DNA of 64,000 nucleotides from Halobacillus litoralis (GTDB lineage: Bacteria > Bacillota > Bacilli > Bacillales > Halobacillaceae), in assembly GCF_004101865.1 (NCBI RefSeq), contig NZ_CP026118.1:1629001-1693000 (forward strand). Reading direction: 5' to 3'. The notes below the pieces were generated by a model, which saw nothing but the letters and a program-made list of their open reading frames with translations, did no database searches and was not told the origin of the DNA. The number at the start of each line of letters is the position of its first letter. Position 1 is the first letter of the stretch. A program made the translations under genes and the position numbers. Positions 42,694 through 50,940 of this stretch are shown here, piece by piece.

Positions 42694-44382
42694 TCATTTG
42701 GATTTAGATACTGTCCCTGCATCCGCCGGATGTACTCCGTGACGATAGAAATCAGCATCAATCGGATCCATCGGTTTACGCCCAAGGATGAGGTCTGCTG
42801 CCTTTTCCGCCAACATCAACACTGGTGCATGGATATTGCCGTTTGTTACGTAAGGCATGGCAGATGCATCGACCACTCGTACATTGTCGAGCCCGTGAAC
42901 TTTCATTGTTTGCGGATCTACGACAGACATAGAATCTGAGGCGGGTCCCATTTTGGCAGTACAAGACGGATGAAGTGCCGTTTCAGCATCTTCTTTCACC
43001 CATTCCAAAATTTCCTCGTCTGTTTCAACAGTAGGACCAGGTGAAATCTCTCCTGCATTGTAAGGTTTCATAGCTGGTTGAGACATGATTTTACGCGTGA
43101 CTCTTACAGCTTCCACCCACTCGCGTTTGTCCTGTTCTGTAGAAAGGTAGTTGTAAACCATGCTTGGATGCTCTTTAGGATCTTTCGAACGAATCTTCAA
43201 TGACCCGCGGGCATCAGAATACATAGGTCCGACGTGTACTTGGAAACCGTGATCCGTCGGTGCTTTTTGTCCATCATACCGAACCGCTACCGGAAGGAAA
43301 TGATACATCAGATTCGGATAGTCGACATCCTCGTTTGAACGGACAAAACCTCCGCCTTCGAAATGGTTGGTCGCTGCGGGTCCAGTGCGACCGAACATCC
43401 ACTGCAACCCAATCCAAGGCATGCGCGCTTTATTTAAATTTGGCTGTTCAGAAACAGGCACCGGACATGCGTGTTGAATATAAACTTCAAGGTGATCCTG
43501 GAGGTTTTCCCCTACACCCGGAAGATCGACGACTGGTTCAATGCCAAGAGAGCGGAGGTGTTCAGCATCCCCTACACCTGAAAGTTGAAGGAGCTGCGGC
43601 GTATTGATGGCTCCACCTGAAAGGATGACTTCCCCTGCTTTAACTTGATGAGTCTTCCCGTTTCGTTGATAGGTCAATCCTTTGGCTTTCGTACCATCGA
43701 AGTCGATACTCTTAACGAAAGCACGCGTTCTCACCGTCAGATTCTCCCGCTTCATTGCCGGATGCAGATAGGCACGTGAAGCTGACAAACGCTGGCCTTT
43801 GTACACATGCTTATCAAACGGTCCGAACCCTTCCTGACGAAAACCGTTTACATCAGGGGTTCTTGAGTAACCAGCTTCTACACCTGAGTCAAAGAAAGCT
43901 TGGAATAAAGGATTTTTGGCTGGACCCCGTGTCAATTTAATCGGTCCATCTTGACCGCGAAGATCATCCTCTGGAGATGCTAATGCATTTTCCAGGCGTT
44001 TGAAATATGGAAGGCAATGCGCAAAATTCCACGTTTCCATTCCTTCATCGGCTCCCCAGCGTTCATAGTCCATTGGATTTCCGCGTTGATAAATCATACC
44101 GTTGATGGAACTCGAGCCGCCAAGTACTTTCCCTCGGGCGTGCTTGATACGTCTTCCATTCATATGCGGCTCTGGGTCTGATTCGTATTTCCAATCGTAA
44201 AGGCTTTTACCTGCTGGAAAAGGCAAAGCAGCCGGCATTTGAATCAAGAGGTCCCATGAATAATCACTGCGTCCCGCCTCTAAAACAAGGACACTTTTTT
44301 TCCCGTCTTCACTTAGACGATCGCCGAGTACAGAACCCGCACTACCGCCTCCAACAATGACAATGTCATATGTTTCACTCAT
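42694..44382 (-). CDS. betA: Choline dehydrogenase (GMC oxidoreductase)
   Basis: A 562-residue FAD enzyme that oxidises choline to betaine aldehyde. The GMC blocks are complete: [18 protein letters not shown] at the N-terminus, [20 protein letters not shown] (GMC signature 1), [16 protein letters not shown] (signature 2) and a C-terminal [17 protein letters not shown]. The active-site His is in [11 protein letters not shown]. It lies downstream of betB on the same strand, about 190 bp apart. Bacilli more often use the iron-type alcohol dehydrogenase GbsB with GbsA; here a BetA-type enzyme takes that step. The product glycine betaine is the main compatible solute in salt. Confidence 0.92.
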   Translation of the reverse strand: MSETYDIVIVGGGSAGSVLGDRLSEDGKKSVLVLEAGRSDYSWDLLIQMPAALPFPAGKSLYDWKYESDPEPHMNGRRIKHARGKVLGGSSSINGMIYQRGNPMDYERWGADEGMETWNFAHCLPYFKRLENALASPEDDLRGQDGPIKLTRGPAKNPLFQAFFDSGVEAGYSRTPDVNGFRQEGFGPFDKHVYKGQRLSASRAYLHPAMKRENLTVRTRAFVKSIDFDGTKAKGLTYQRNGKTHQVKAGEVILSGGAINTPQLLQLSGVGDAEHLRSLGIEPVVDLPGVGENLQDHLEVYIQHACPVPVSEQPNLNKARMPWIGLQWMFGRTGPAATNHFEGGGFVRSNEDVDYPNLMYHFLPVAVRYDGQKAPTDHGFQVHVGPMYSDARGSLKIRSKDPKEHPSMVYNYLSTEQDKREWVEAVRVTRKIMSQPAMKPYNAGEISPGPTVETDEEILEWVKEDAETALHPSCTAKMGPASDSMSVVDPQTMKVHGLDNVRVVDASAMPYVTNGNIHAPVLMLAEKAADLILGRKPMDPIDADFYRHGVHPADAGTVSKSK

Positions 44383-44575
44383 ATTCTGTTCCTCCCCGTG
44401 TTGAAATTGAAGAAAGGGCTTCAGACAATAGAAATAGCATTGCTAAAAACCCTTCTGCATTTATAAAATCCAGTCAGTCAATTGATTGTGTTTTTGGTAT
44501 AAACTTGTGATTGTGAAGGAGTTTGAACCTTCTCCTCATAATTCTTCTATAGATAAAGAATAATAGATGGTCAGC

Positions 44576-46054
44576 TTAGAACCAGTTCATGGATTCAGGT
44601 TTATAGTTTTGGAATATATGCTTTGTTTCTGTATATTCTTCCATCCCTAGTCTACCTAGTTCGCGTCCGATACCTGATTGCTTAAATCCACCCCAAGGAG
44701 CATGTGGGAAATAAAGGTTGAATTCATTGATCCAAACCGTTCCCATGCGCATTTTCGCTGCACAGCGTTCAGCTTTTGCACTATCGCTAGTAAAAACGCC
44801 GCCAGCAAGCCCATAGATCGAGTCATTCGCAAGCTTTACTGCTTCTTTTTCTGTACTGAATTTCTCCACCGTGATAACCGGACCAAAACCTTCCTCTTGC
44901 ACAACGGTCATGTCTGTTGTGCAGTCTGTGAAAATTGTAGGCAAGTAGAAAAATCCTTTTTGCAATTCCGGATCTTCCGGACGTTTGCCGCCAACAGCTA
45001 AGGTTGCCCCTTCTTTAACCCCTGCTTCTACATACTTCTCTACTTTCTCAAGGTGTTCAGCTGAAATAAGCGGACCCATTTGAGTATCTTCATCAAACCC
45101 GCTTCCCAGTTTGAAGTTTTTCACTCGTTCCACAAGTGCATTAACGAACTCATCGTGAATGCTTTCTTCCACAATCAGTCTTGTACCAGCAGAACAGATT
45201 TGTCCTGCGTGGAAGAACACTCCATTCATTGCTTGATCGACAGCTATATCAAAATCAGCATCAGCAAAGATGATATTCGGGTTTTTCCCGCCAAGCTCTA
45301 AGGCAAGCTTCTTCACATTCACGCTTGCTGCTTGCATAATTTTCTTTCCGGTCGCAATGCCGCCTGTAAAAGAAATAAGATCTACATCTGTGTTATCAGA
45401 CAGCTCTGCGCCAACTGTGCCGCCTGCACCTAAGACCAGGTTAGCAACACCCGCTGGCACGCCAGCCTCCTCCATAAGTTCGAATACTTTTATAGTAGTA
45501 AGCGGTGTAATTTCACTCGGCTTCATGATTAACGTATTTCCAGTTGCAAGCGCTGGAGCCAGTTTCCAGGACGCTTGAAGTAAAGGATAATTCCACGGTG
45601 TAATTTGTGCACAAACACCCACAGGTTCGTGAACCACTTTACTGTTCGAGTTCGGCACTGGAGAATCGATCAGTTCTCCGCCATCTTTATCAGCAAGTTC
45701 TCCATAATAACGAAACACCCCAGCGATATCATCCATATCTCCACGGCTTTCTTCTACTGTTTTGCCAGTATCCAATGATTCTAAATAAGCAAGTTCTTCT
45801 TTGTCTCTTTCGATCAATTCAGCAATTTTTCTTACGACAGCCCCTCGTTCAGTAGCTGGAGTAAAAGCCCATTCTCCGTTATCAAATGATTCTCTTGCTG
45901 CAGCGATGGCAGCTTTAGTATCTGATTCATCACCTTCAGGAACAACGGCGATAATTTCCTGGTTAAATGGATTAATAATATTGCGAGTGTGCGCTGATTT
46001 CGCGTCCACCCAGTTACCATCAATGTATTGTTGCAGTTTTAAGTTCAAGTTCAT
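44576..46054 (-). CDS. betB: Betaine-aldehyde dehydrogenase
   Basis: A 492-residue NAD(P)-dependent aldehyde dehydrogenase. Catalytic Glu lies in LALELGGKNPNIIF and catalytic Cys in FFHAGQICSAGTRL; the NAD-site block FTGGIATGKKI is present. Context with betA makes glycine betaine aldehyde the substrate; the B. subtilis homologue is GbsA. The ATG at 46054 has GGAG nine bases ahead; a TTG at 46069 is in frame but overlaps this site. Promoter and palindromic operator lie directly upstream. Highly acidic surface segments fit a halophile. Confidence 0.92.
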   Translation of the reverse strand: MNLNLKLQQYIDGNWVDAKSAHTRNIINPFNQEIIAVVPEGDESDTKAAIAAARESFDNGEWAFTPATERGAVVRKIAELIERDKEELAYLESLDTGKTVEESRGDMDDIAGVFRYYGELADKDGGELIDSPVPNSNSKVVHEPVGVCAQITPWNYPLLQASWKLAPALATGNTLIMKPSEITPLTTIKVFELMEEAGVPAGVANLVLGAGGTVGAELSDNTDVDLISFTGGIATGKKIMQAASVNVKKLALELGGKNPNIIFADADFDIAVDQAMNGVFFHAGQICSAGTRLIVEESIHDEFVNALVERVKNFKLGSGFDEDTQMGPLISAEHLEKVEKYVEAGVKEGATLAVGGKRPEDPELQKGFFYLPTIFTDCTTDMTVVQEEGFGPVITVEKFSTEKEAVKLANDSIYGLAGGVFTSDSAKAERCAAKMRMGTVWINEFNLYFPHAPWGGFKQSGIGRELGRLGMEEYTETKHIFQNYKPESMNWF

Positions 46055-46080
46055 TTTGATCAACTCCAATTTTGAAGTAA

Positions 46081-46143
46081 GTTAAGTTTGTTAAGAATTT
46101 ATTTAACGTTTTTAACACTAACATGTCTTTCTACAGCTGTCAA
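46081..46143 (-). promoter_or_regulatory. betB promoter with palindromic operator
   Basis: On minus: TTGACA (46138-46143), a 17-bp spacer and an extended -10 TGTTAGTGT (TAGTGT, 46115-46120). Just downstream (46081-46118) four GTTAA/TTAAC half-sites are arranged as nested inverted repeats, read on plus as GTTAAG, GTTAAG, TTTAAC, TTTAAC. A repressor bound there would block the start site. A GbsR- or BetI-type sensor is the likely owner but is not in the window. Confidence 0.72.
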
Positions 46144-46210
46144 AGTTAACTCGAAGGAAACAATTGTTATGAAAAAGAAAGCTGAAATACAAAAATGTTT
46201 GAGTTATAAA

Positions 46211-46258
46211 CAAAAAGACTACTTCCCAATAAAGGAAGTAGTCTTTCGATTGGCAGCT
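46211..46258. repeat. Hairpin repeat, copy 2
   Basis: CAAAAAGACTACTTCC and GGAAGTAGTCTTT arms followed by CGATTGGCAGCT. Arms and 3' extension match the copy at 42416-42464. Confidence 0.65.
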
Positions 46259-46481
46259 ATGTATCGTAAGTGTTTGAAAATAAGTAACTCTTCAAATGAA
46301 GCAGGTTGTTCTGCCTTATGTTCAAACTGATAGGCATTAACGATAACTTGATAGATTAAAAAATAAATAGAAATTCAGCATATTTGTTACACAACTGTAA
46401 AATCGTGTCGAATTATAATATGCTACGATATATTATATGAGAAAAAACTACCAATCAATACATAATCAGGAGGTATATTCT

Positions 46482-47453
46482 TTGGGAAGGAAATTTTTCA
46501 GTGTCGTTTTAGCCAGCCTTTTAGTAATGACAATCTTTGTACCACATACTTACGCAGCATCTGCTTCAGGCGATGAAGTGATCCAACGCGCAAAAAAACA
46601 TCTTGGAACTCCATACGAGTGGAGTGGAGAATCCCCGCATGGGTTTGATTGTTCAGGATTTACATACTATGTAATGGAGAAAGTAGGAATTAATCTTTCA
46701 AGGGGTTCCTATGATCAATATAAACAAGGGACATCTATAGCAGCATCGAACCTTCAAAAAGGAGACTTAGTTTTCTTTTCTGGCACACATAAAAAAGGCA
46801 TCTCCCATGTAGGGTTCTATATCGGAGATGGGAAAATGATTTCTGCTACTAAAAGCAGAGGAGTTGCCGTTGATCCCGTGTTCTCTGGTTATTGGGGAGA
46901 TAAATATACAGGTGCCAAAAGGTTTTTAGATAACAGTTTCTTCAGCGATGTTTCAACTGATTACTGGGCTTATGATGGAATAAAGCATTTAAATGACGAA
47001 GGAATCATCAATGGTTTAACTGATGGAAGTTTCGGACCTACTGACAATGTAACCAGAGCACAAGTTGCTAAAATGGTAAGCAAGTCATTGAACCTTAACT
47101 CTTCTTCCTCCAGTCATTTCAAGGATGTTTCCTCATCTCACTGGGCTTATGGTTACATCAATGCTGCAGTTGAAGCTGGTTTGGTCAATGGTTATGGAAA
47201 CAGTACTTTCAAACCAGATGAAGATATTACTAGATCTGAAATAGCCGCCATCGTCAACAGAGCTTTCGAATTTAGCAGCAAAAACAGTTCTAATCATTTT
47301 AAAGATGTGAAATCTTCTCATTGGGCCTATGATGACGTGTATGCACTAGCTTCCAATTCTATTGCTACAGGATATAATGACAACACATTCCGCCCTAACG
47401 AAGAAGCAACAAGAGCTGAATTCAGTGCATTCTTGTATCGTGCTTTAGATTAA
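46482..47453 (+). CDS. Secreted NlpC/P60 endopeptidase with three SLH domains
   Basis: A 323-residue wall hydrolase. The signal peptide ends near TYA-AS (residue 25). The NlpC/P60 domain follows with catalytic Cys57 (FDCSGF) and His109 (ISHVGFYIGDG); it cleaves D-gamma-Glu-mDAP bonds in peptidoglycan. Three SLH repeats from residue 145 on (FSDVSTDYWAYDGIKHLNDEGIINGLTDG and two relatives) tether it to pyruvylated wall polymer. I place the start at TTG 46482, eight bases behind AGGAGGT; the in-frame ATG at 46437 would extend the signal peptide by 15 polar residues and has no site. It is monocistronic. Confidence 0.93.
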   Translation: MGRKFFSVVLASLLVMTIFVPHTYAASASGDEVIQRAKKHLGTPYEWSGESPHGFDCSGFTYYVMEKVGINLSRGSYDQYKQGTSIAASNLQKGDLVFFSGTHKKGISHVGFYIGDGKMISATKSRGVAVDPVFSGYWGDKYTGAKRFLDNSFFSDVSTDYWAYDGIKHLNDEGIINGLTDGSFGPTDNVTRAQVAKMVSKSLNLNSSSSSHFKDVSSSHWAYGYINAAVEAGLVNGYGNSTFKPDEDITRSEIAAIVNRAFEFSSKNSSNHFKDVKSSHWAYDDVYALASNSIATGYNDNTFRPNEEATRAEFSAFLYRALD

Positions 47454-47477
47454 ATAATTATATATATATTCCTTTAA

Positions 47478-47516
47478 CCCAGTTGAGAGGTGATTAAACC
47501 TCTCATCTGGGTTTTT
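47478..47516 (+). terminator. Intrinsic terminator
   Basis: CCCAGtTGAGAGGT/ACCTCTCAtCTGGG arms, 6-base loop and TTTTT tail. Confidence 0.93.
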
Positions 47517-47746
47517 ATAAAAAGCAAACCACTACGTTCATAGTAAAACCTGCGTTTTATATACCCATCTATTTTTCCTCCACTATTTATAGCGAGTACT
47601 CAAAAGTTTTCAAGGACTATACCCTCAACAATACCAACAGATGCTCCTAACTATAGACAGACCTGGATATACAGACATTTTAATAAGTCGATATCAGCAA
47701 CTTCTTCTCAATTATTTTAAGTCTTGTAATTATAATCCAATATGGA

Positions 47747-48487
47747 TCAGCTTATAGAAACTCCTGCCCCCGCTGCACCTGTAAGTGTAACAGCAAGTGG
47801 AATCCCATCTGTGATTTCTACAGAGAAAACCATTAGCAGACGCTCTCCTGCAGTTACTGGTAAGGACAAAGTGTCATTAATACCGCTGCTCGTATCATTA
47901 ATATTGATGACACCTGTGTAGGATGGAGATAATGTTACAGAGGCCCCTGTAGGAGAGAAAATATTACTATCTTGAGAAGCAATATATAATTCTGCTGTAA
48001 CAGTTGCTGTTGATCCAATGATGTCTAACCCTACTGTACTACTGAAGAATGCAGAGATTGATGTAATTTCTCCATCACGAGGTGCCGAAAATGCAAAGTT
48101 AGGTAAACCTCCAATATTGGCAAGGTTTATTTGCCCATCTAAAAGCTCCACACCAGGAGCAGAATCTCCAAATCCTACAAGACTTGTAGTGCCTACTAAC
48201 CCATCTAAAAGACTAGTTAATTCAACAGGAGTAATACCGGACGCATACGGAATGATAGCAGTGGAACCAGGTAATCCTTGAGGTCCTTGCTCCCCTTCTG
48301 GCCCTTGCTCACCCTGTGGCCCTTGGGGTCCAGTTTCTCCCTGTGGTCCTTGAGGGCCAGTTTCTCCAGTTTCTCCTTGCGGTCCCTGCAATCCTCTAGG
48401 ACCACGTGGACCAGGTGGACAGTCACTCCCTAAACTTTGCGGCAGGGGAGGACAGCAACTACTATTTAAAGTTCTTCTATTTACCAA
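47747..48487 (-). CDS. Collagen-like protein with BclB-type C-terminal domain
   Basis: The 246-residue protein has a short Cys-rich head ([18 protein letters not shown]), a collagen stretch of Gly-X-Y triplets from about residue 25 to 74 ([20 protein letters not shown]...), and a C-terminal beta-sandwich starting [26 protein letters not shown], which is the BclB-related exosporium domain. Such proteins sit on the spore surface; the triplets include GLPG, so proline hydroxylation by the enzyme at 21432 is conceivable. ATG 48496 touches the GGAG site; the in-frame TTG at 48487 is 9 bases away, so I use it. The short collagen part (about 16 triplets) is unusual compared with long BclA/BclB regions. 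Confidence 0.9.
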   Translation of the reverse strand: MVNRRTLNSSCCPPLPQSLGSDCPPGPRGPRGLQGPQGETGETGPQGPQGETGPQGPQGEQGPEGEQGPQGLPGSTAIIPYASGITPVELTSLLDGLVGTTSLVGFGDSAPGVELLDGQINLANIGGLPNFAFSAPRDGEITSISAFFSSTVGLDIIGSTATVTAELYIASQDSNIFSPTGASVTLSPSYTGVININDTSSGINDTLSLPVTAGERLLMVFSVEITDGIPLAVTLTGAAGAGVSIS

Positions 48488-48751
48488 ATTTCCCATCTCC
48501 TTTTCATATGGTTATAGTATGAAAGTAATCTATTTTCTGCATGGGCAAGAATGCAAGAGATAGTAATTAATGAATATACCTAGGTCTATAATCTTAGGTA
48601 GAGTCTGTAAAAATGGAATTTGATAACCTCGAAAGGAATTGTACAAGTAAAAAGAAAAAAACCATTTTCATCAAATTTAAATAAGGCAAGATTCTATTTT
48701 ATGTATTAAACTGTTATATTTTCACTACAACCAATAATAGTACTCCCCAAT

Positions 48752-48775
48752 AAAAAACCCTCACTTAAGGAGGGG
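48752..48775 (-). terminator. Short intrinsic terminator
   Basis: CCCTC/GAGGG arms with a TTTTTT tail on minus, directly behind the 48782 gene. Confidence 0.7.
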
Positions 48776-48781
48776 CATTTG

Positions 48782-49210
48782 CTACATTTTTTTGATTTCT
48801 ACTTTGGGTTCTGAATAACTTAATACTTCGAATAAATATCTTTCCTCGGAAAATCCAAAACACATTAACTTTTTTTCATCTTCATCTACTATGGCTTCCA
48901 AATCCCTTTGCCATTTAATAAAACTTGAGTTTTCCACTTTAAAATAAGGCCATACTCCACTTTCTACTACAGACTGTTCATCAATTAATTCAGCTTTGAT
49001 AATATCCACTCTGTCAGCTTCTTCAGAGTACCGAACTCCAAATGGGTACTCAAATATAAACGTCACTTGTCTCCCTACAGAATTAACACCGTTCTCATCC
49101 AACAAAGTGAACTTTAGCTCAAGACGATATGGAATTTGCTTGAACTCATCTAAAGAAATAAAATTGGTCAGCTCTTCATGTGGTTTCCAGGTGTGAATAA
49201 TCTGCTTCAT
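48782..49210 (-). CDS. Hypothetical protein, 142 residues
   Basis: I do not recognise this protein. It is soluble, acidic, with alternating beta strands and few helices (YRLELKFTLLDENGVNSVGRQVTFIFEYPFGVRY; ERYLFEVLSYSEPKVEIKKM). No Cys/His metal motif, signal peptide or membrane segment is visible. It has a strong CGGAGGT site and its own terminator, so it is a real monocistronic gene. The size and charge would fit an immunity-type or regulatory protein, but there is no partner nearby to support this. Confidence 0.7.
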   Translation of the reverse strand: MKQIIHTWKPHEELTNFISLDEFKQIPYRLELKFTLLDENGVNSVGRQVTFIFEYPFGVRYSEEADRVDIIKAELIDEQSVVESGVWPYFKVENSSFIKWQRDLEAIVDEDEKKLMCFGFSEERYLFEVLSYSEPKVEIKKM

Positions 49211-49302
49211 CTTATGACCTCCGCTCTATAGGATCTTCTGAATATTATACACATTCAATTTATTCACCGATTTTATTAATCTATCCGTTGACCTCCATAA
49301 AG

Positions 49303-49356
49303 AAAAGCACCCTAGAGAGTTAACATTTTATAATGCCTACTCTATAGGGTGCCTGT
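49303..49356 (-). terminator. Intrinsic terminator of the mannitol operon
   Basis: GCACCCTAgAGAGT/ACTCTaTAGGGTGC arms and a TTTTC tail on minus, just behind the mtlD stop. Confidence 0.85.
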
Positions 49357-49357
49357 T

Positions 49358-50482
49358 TTAGTTAATATGCTTTTCTACTGCTTTGACTAGTGGATGATTC
49401 TCATTTATCTCTGCGATTTCACAAAAGGCTCCTACTTTACCTTTCTTACGAATCATACCCTCTAGCTCGATGGCTTCTGCATCATCTTCATTACGATAGT
49501 CAAGTGCAGCTGCAATCACTTCAGCCAGGTGAACTGGTTCTTCATTTTTCAAGCGGATATATTCTAACGCAGGGCGCACAAGCCGATCTTTAGGTCCCAG
49601 CTTACGAATAGGACCACGCCCTACCCGTGTGACTTCATCAGACAGGTCGGGGTTTTCGAACCGGCTGATTATTGTATCAATGTATTCCTGGTGTTTCTCT
49701 GTGTTAAATCCATATTTTTCAATGAGAACTCCACCGGATTCACCTAAGGCTGCTTGAGTTTTATTTTTAATCTTTACATCTTCCAAAGCTTCTTTAATTG
49801 TATGGTGCCCGTTGTATTTTCCAAGATAGGCAGCCACAGCATGGCCGGTATTTACTGTAAATAATTTTCTTTCAATGTAAGGTGTCAAATCGTCCACGTA
49901 AGTGATGCCTTTAATGTCAGGGAGTTCGCTGGTAACGGAAGACGTCTCTACCACCCACTCATAATACGGCTCTACCATTACAGTTAGTGGATCTTCCTGG
50001 TTTTGGTTTGGAACAATCCGATCAACCGCAGCGTTTGGAAAACTGATTCGGTCAGAAACCCATTCTTTCTGTTCTTCATCTAAGTTTTCATACACGTGGT
50101 TTTTGAGGGTTTCCGTACCTCCGACCATATTTTCGCACGCAATGACGAGCCCAGTGCTCTTCTTCTCGCCCAACCCTTTTGCCAGCAATGGAGCGATCAT
50201 TGGTAAAACATTCGGACCTACCGCCGTCGTAATGACTTCTGCTTCAGTAATGGCTTCTATGACTTTTTCTTCATCATTCAAGCTGTTCAACCCGGATACG
50301 TTAGTCACTTCCATGTAATCTTCCGTACCGGCGAGCTCAACACGGTAAGCCTCTTTCTTATTCAGTTCGTCAATCAATTCCGTGTTGACATCTACAAAAG
50401 TGGTTTCATAGTTTGACTGGAATAGTAATGCTCCAATAAACCCTCTTCCAATATTCCCGGCTCCGAAATGAACGGCTTTCAT
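49358..50482 (-). CDS. mtlD: Mannitol-1-phosphate 5-dehydrogenase
   Basis: A 374-residue NAD enzyme that converts mannitol 1-phosphate to fructose 6-phosphate. The N-terminal Rossmann motif is AVHFGAGNIGRGFIGALL, and the family segment FTVNTGHAVAAYLGKYNGHHTI carries the catalytic Lys/His neighbourhood. Length is standard. Its ATG overlaps the mtlF stop (TGATG), so it is translated with mtlF. It is the last gene of the operon. Confidence 0.95.
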   Translation of the reverse strand: MKAVHFGAGNIGRGFIGALLFQSNYETTFVDVNTELIDELNKKEAYRVELAGTEDYMEVTNVSGLNSLNDEEKVIEAITEAEVITTAVGPNVLPMIAPLLAKGLGEKKSTGLVIACENMVGGTETLKNHVYENLDEEQKEWVSDRISFPNAAVDRIVPNQNQEDPLTVMVEPYYEWVVETSSVTSELPDIKGITYVDDLTPYIERKLFTVNTGHAVAAYLGKYNGHHTIKEALEDVKIKNKTQAALGESGGVLIEKYGFNTEKHQEYIDTIISRFENPDLSDEVTRVGRGPIRKLGPKDRLVRPALEYIRLKNEEPVHLAEVIAAALDYRNEDDAEAIELEGMIRKKGKVGAFCEIAEINENHPLVKAVEKHIN

Positions 50483-50928
50483 CAGTCCGTCACCTCATTA
50501 AAAATGCTGATGATTTCTTCTTTGGATTTTGCACTAATAATCTTATCAATGTTTTCTTCCTCTGAGCATACAATCGCGATTTTAGAAAGGACCTCTAAAT
50601 GTTCGTCTCCTTTCCCGGCAATCCCGATGAGCAATTTTACGATATTTCCATCCCCGAAGTCCACTCCTTCTGGAACAGTCACAACAGCGATCCCAGTCTC
50701 CAGAACTGCTTTTTTCGCATCTTCTGTTCCGTGCGGAATCGCTACATAATTCCCCATGAATGTTGAAGTGACCTTTTCCCGTTCAAGCATATGGTCAATG
50801 TATTCTTCGTTCACATAACCATTGTCACGAAGCAAGGCACCTGTATATCGAATCGCTTCCTCTTTGGAATCAAAACTTTGGTTCATTTCTATTGTTTTAG
50901 CAGTTAAAATATTTTCAGACATATTCAT
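50482..50928 (-). CDS. mtlF: PTS mannitol-specific EIIA component
   Basis: A soluble EIIA of about 146 residues that passes phosphate from HPr to the EIIB domains of MtlA. The active His is in FMGNYVAIPHGTEDAKKAVL. The reading frame opens with ATG AAT ATG; the second ATG (50922) is 6-7 bases behind AGAGGAG and is the better start. It lies 12 bp after mtlR and overlaps mtlD. Confidence 0.94.
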   Translation of the reverse strand: MNMSENILTAKTIEMNQSFDSKEEAIRYTGALLRDNGYVNEEYIDHMLEREKVTSTFMGNYVAIPHGTEDAKKAVLETGIAVVTVPEGVDFGDGNIVKLLIGIAGKGDEHLEVLSKIAIVCSEEENIDKIISAKSKEEIISIFNEVTD

Positions 50929-50940
50929 TCTCCTCTTTGA

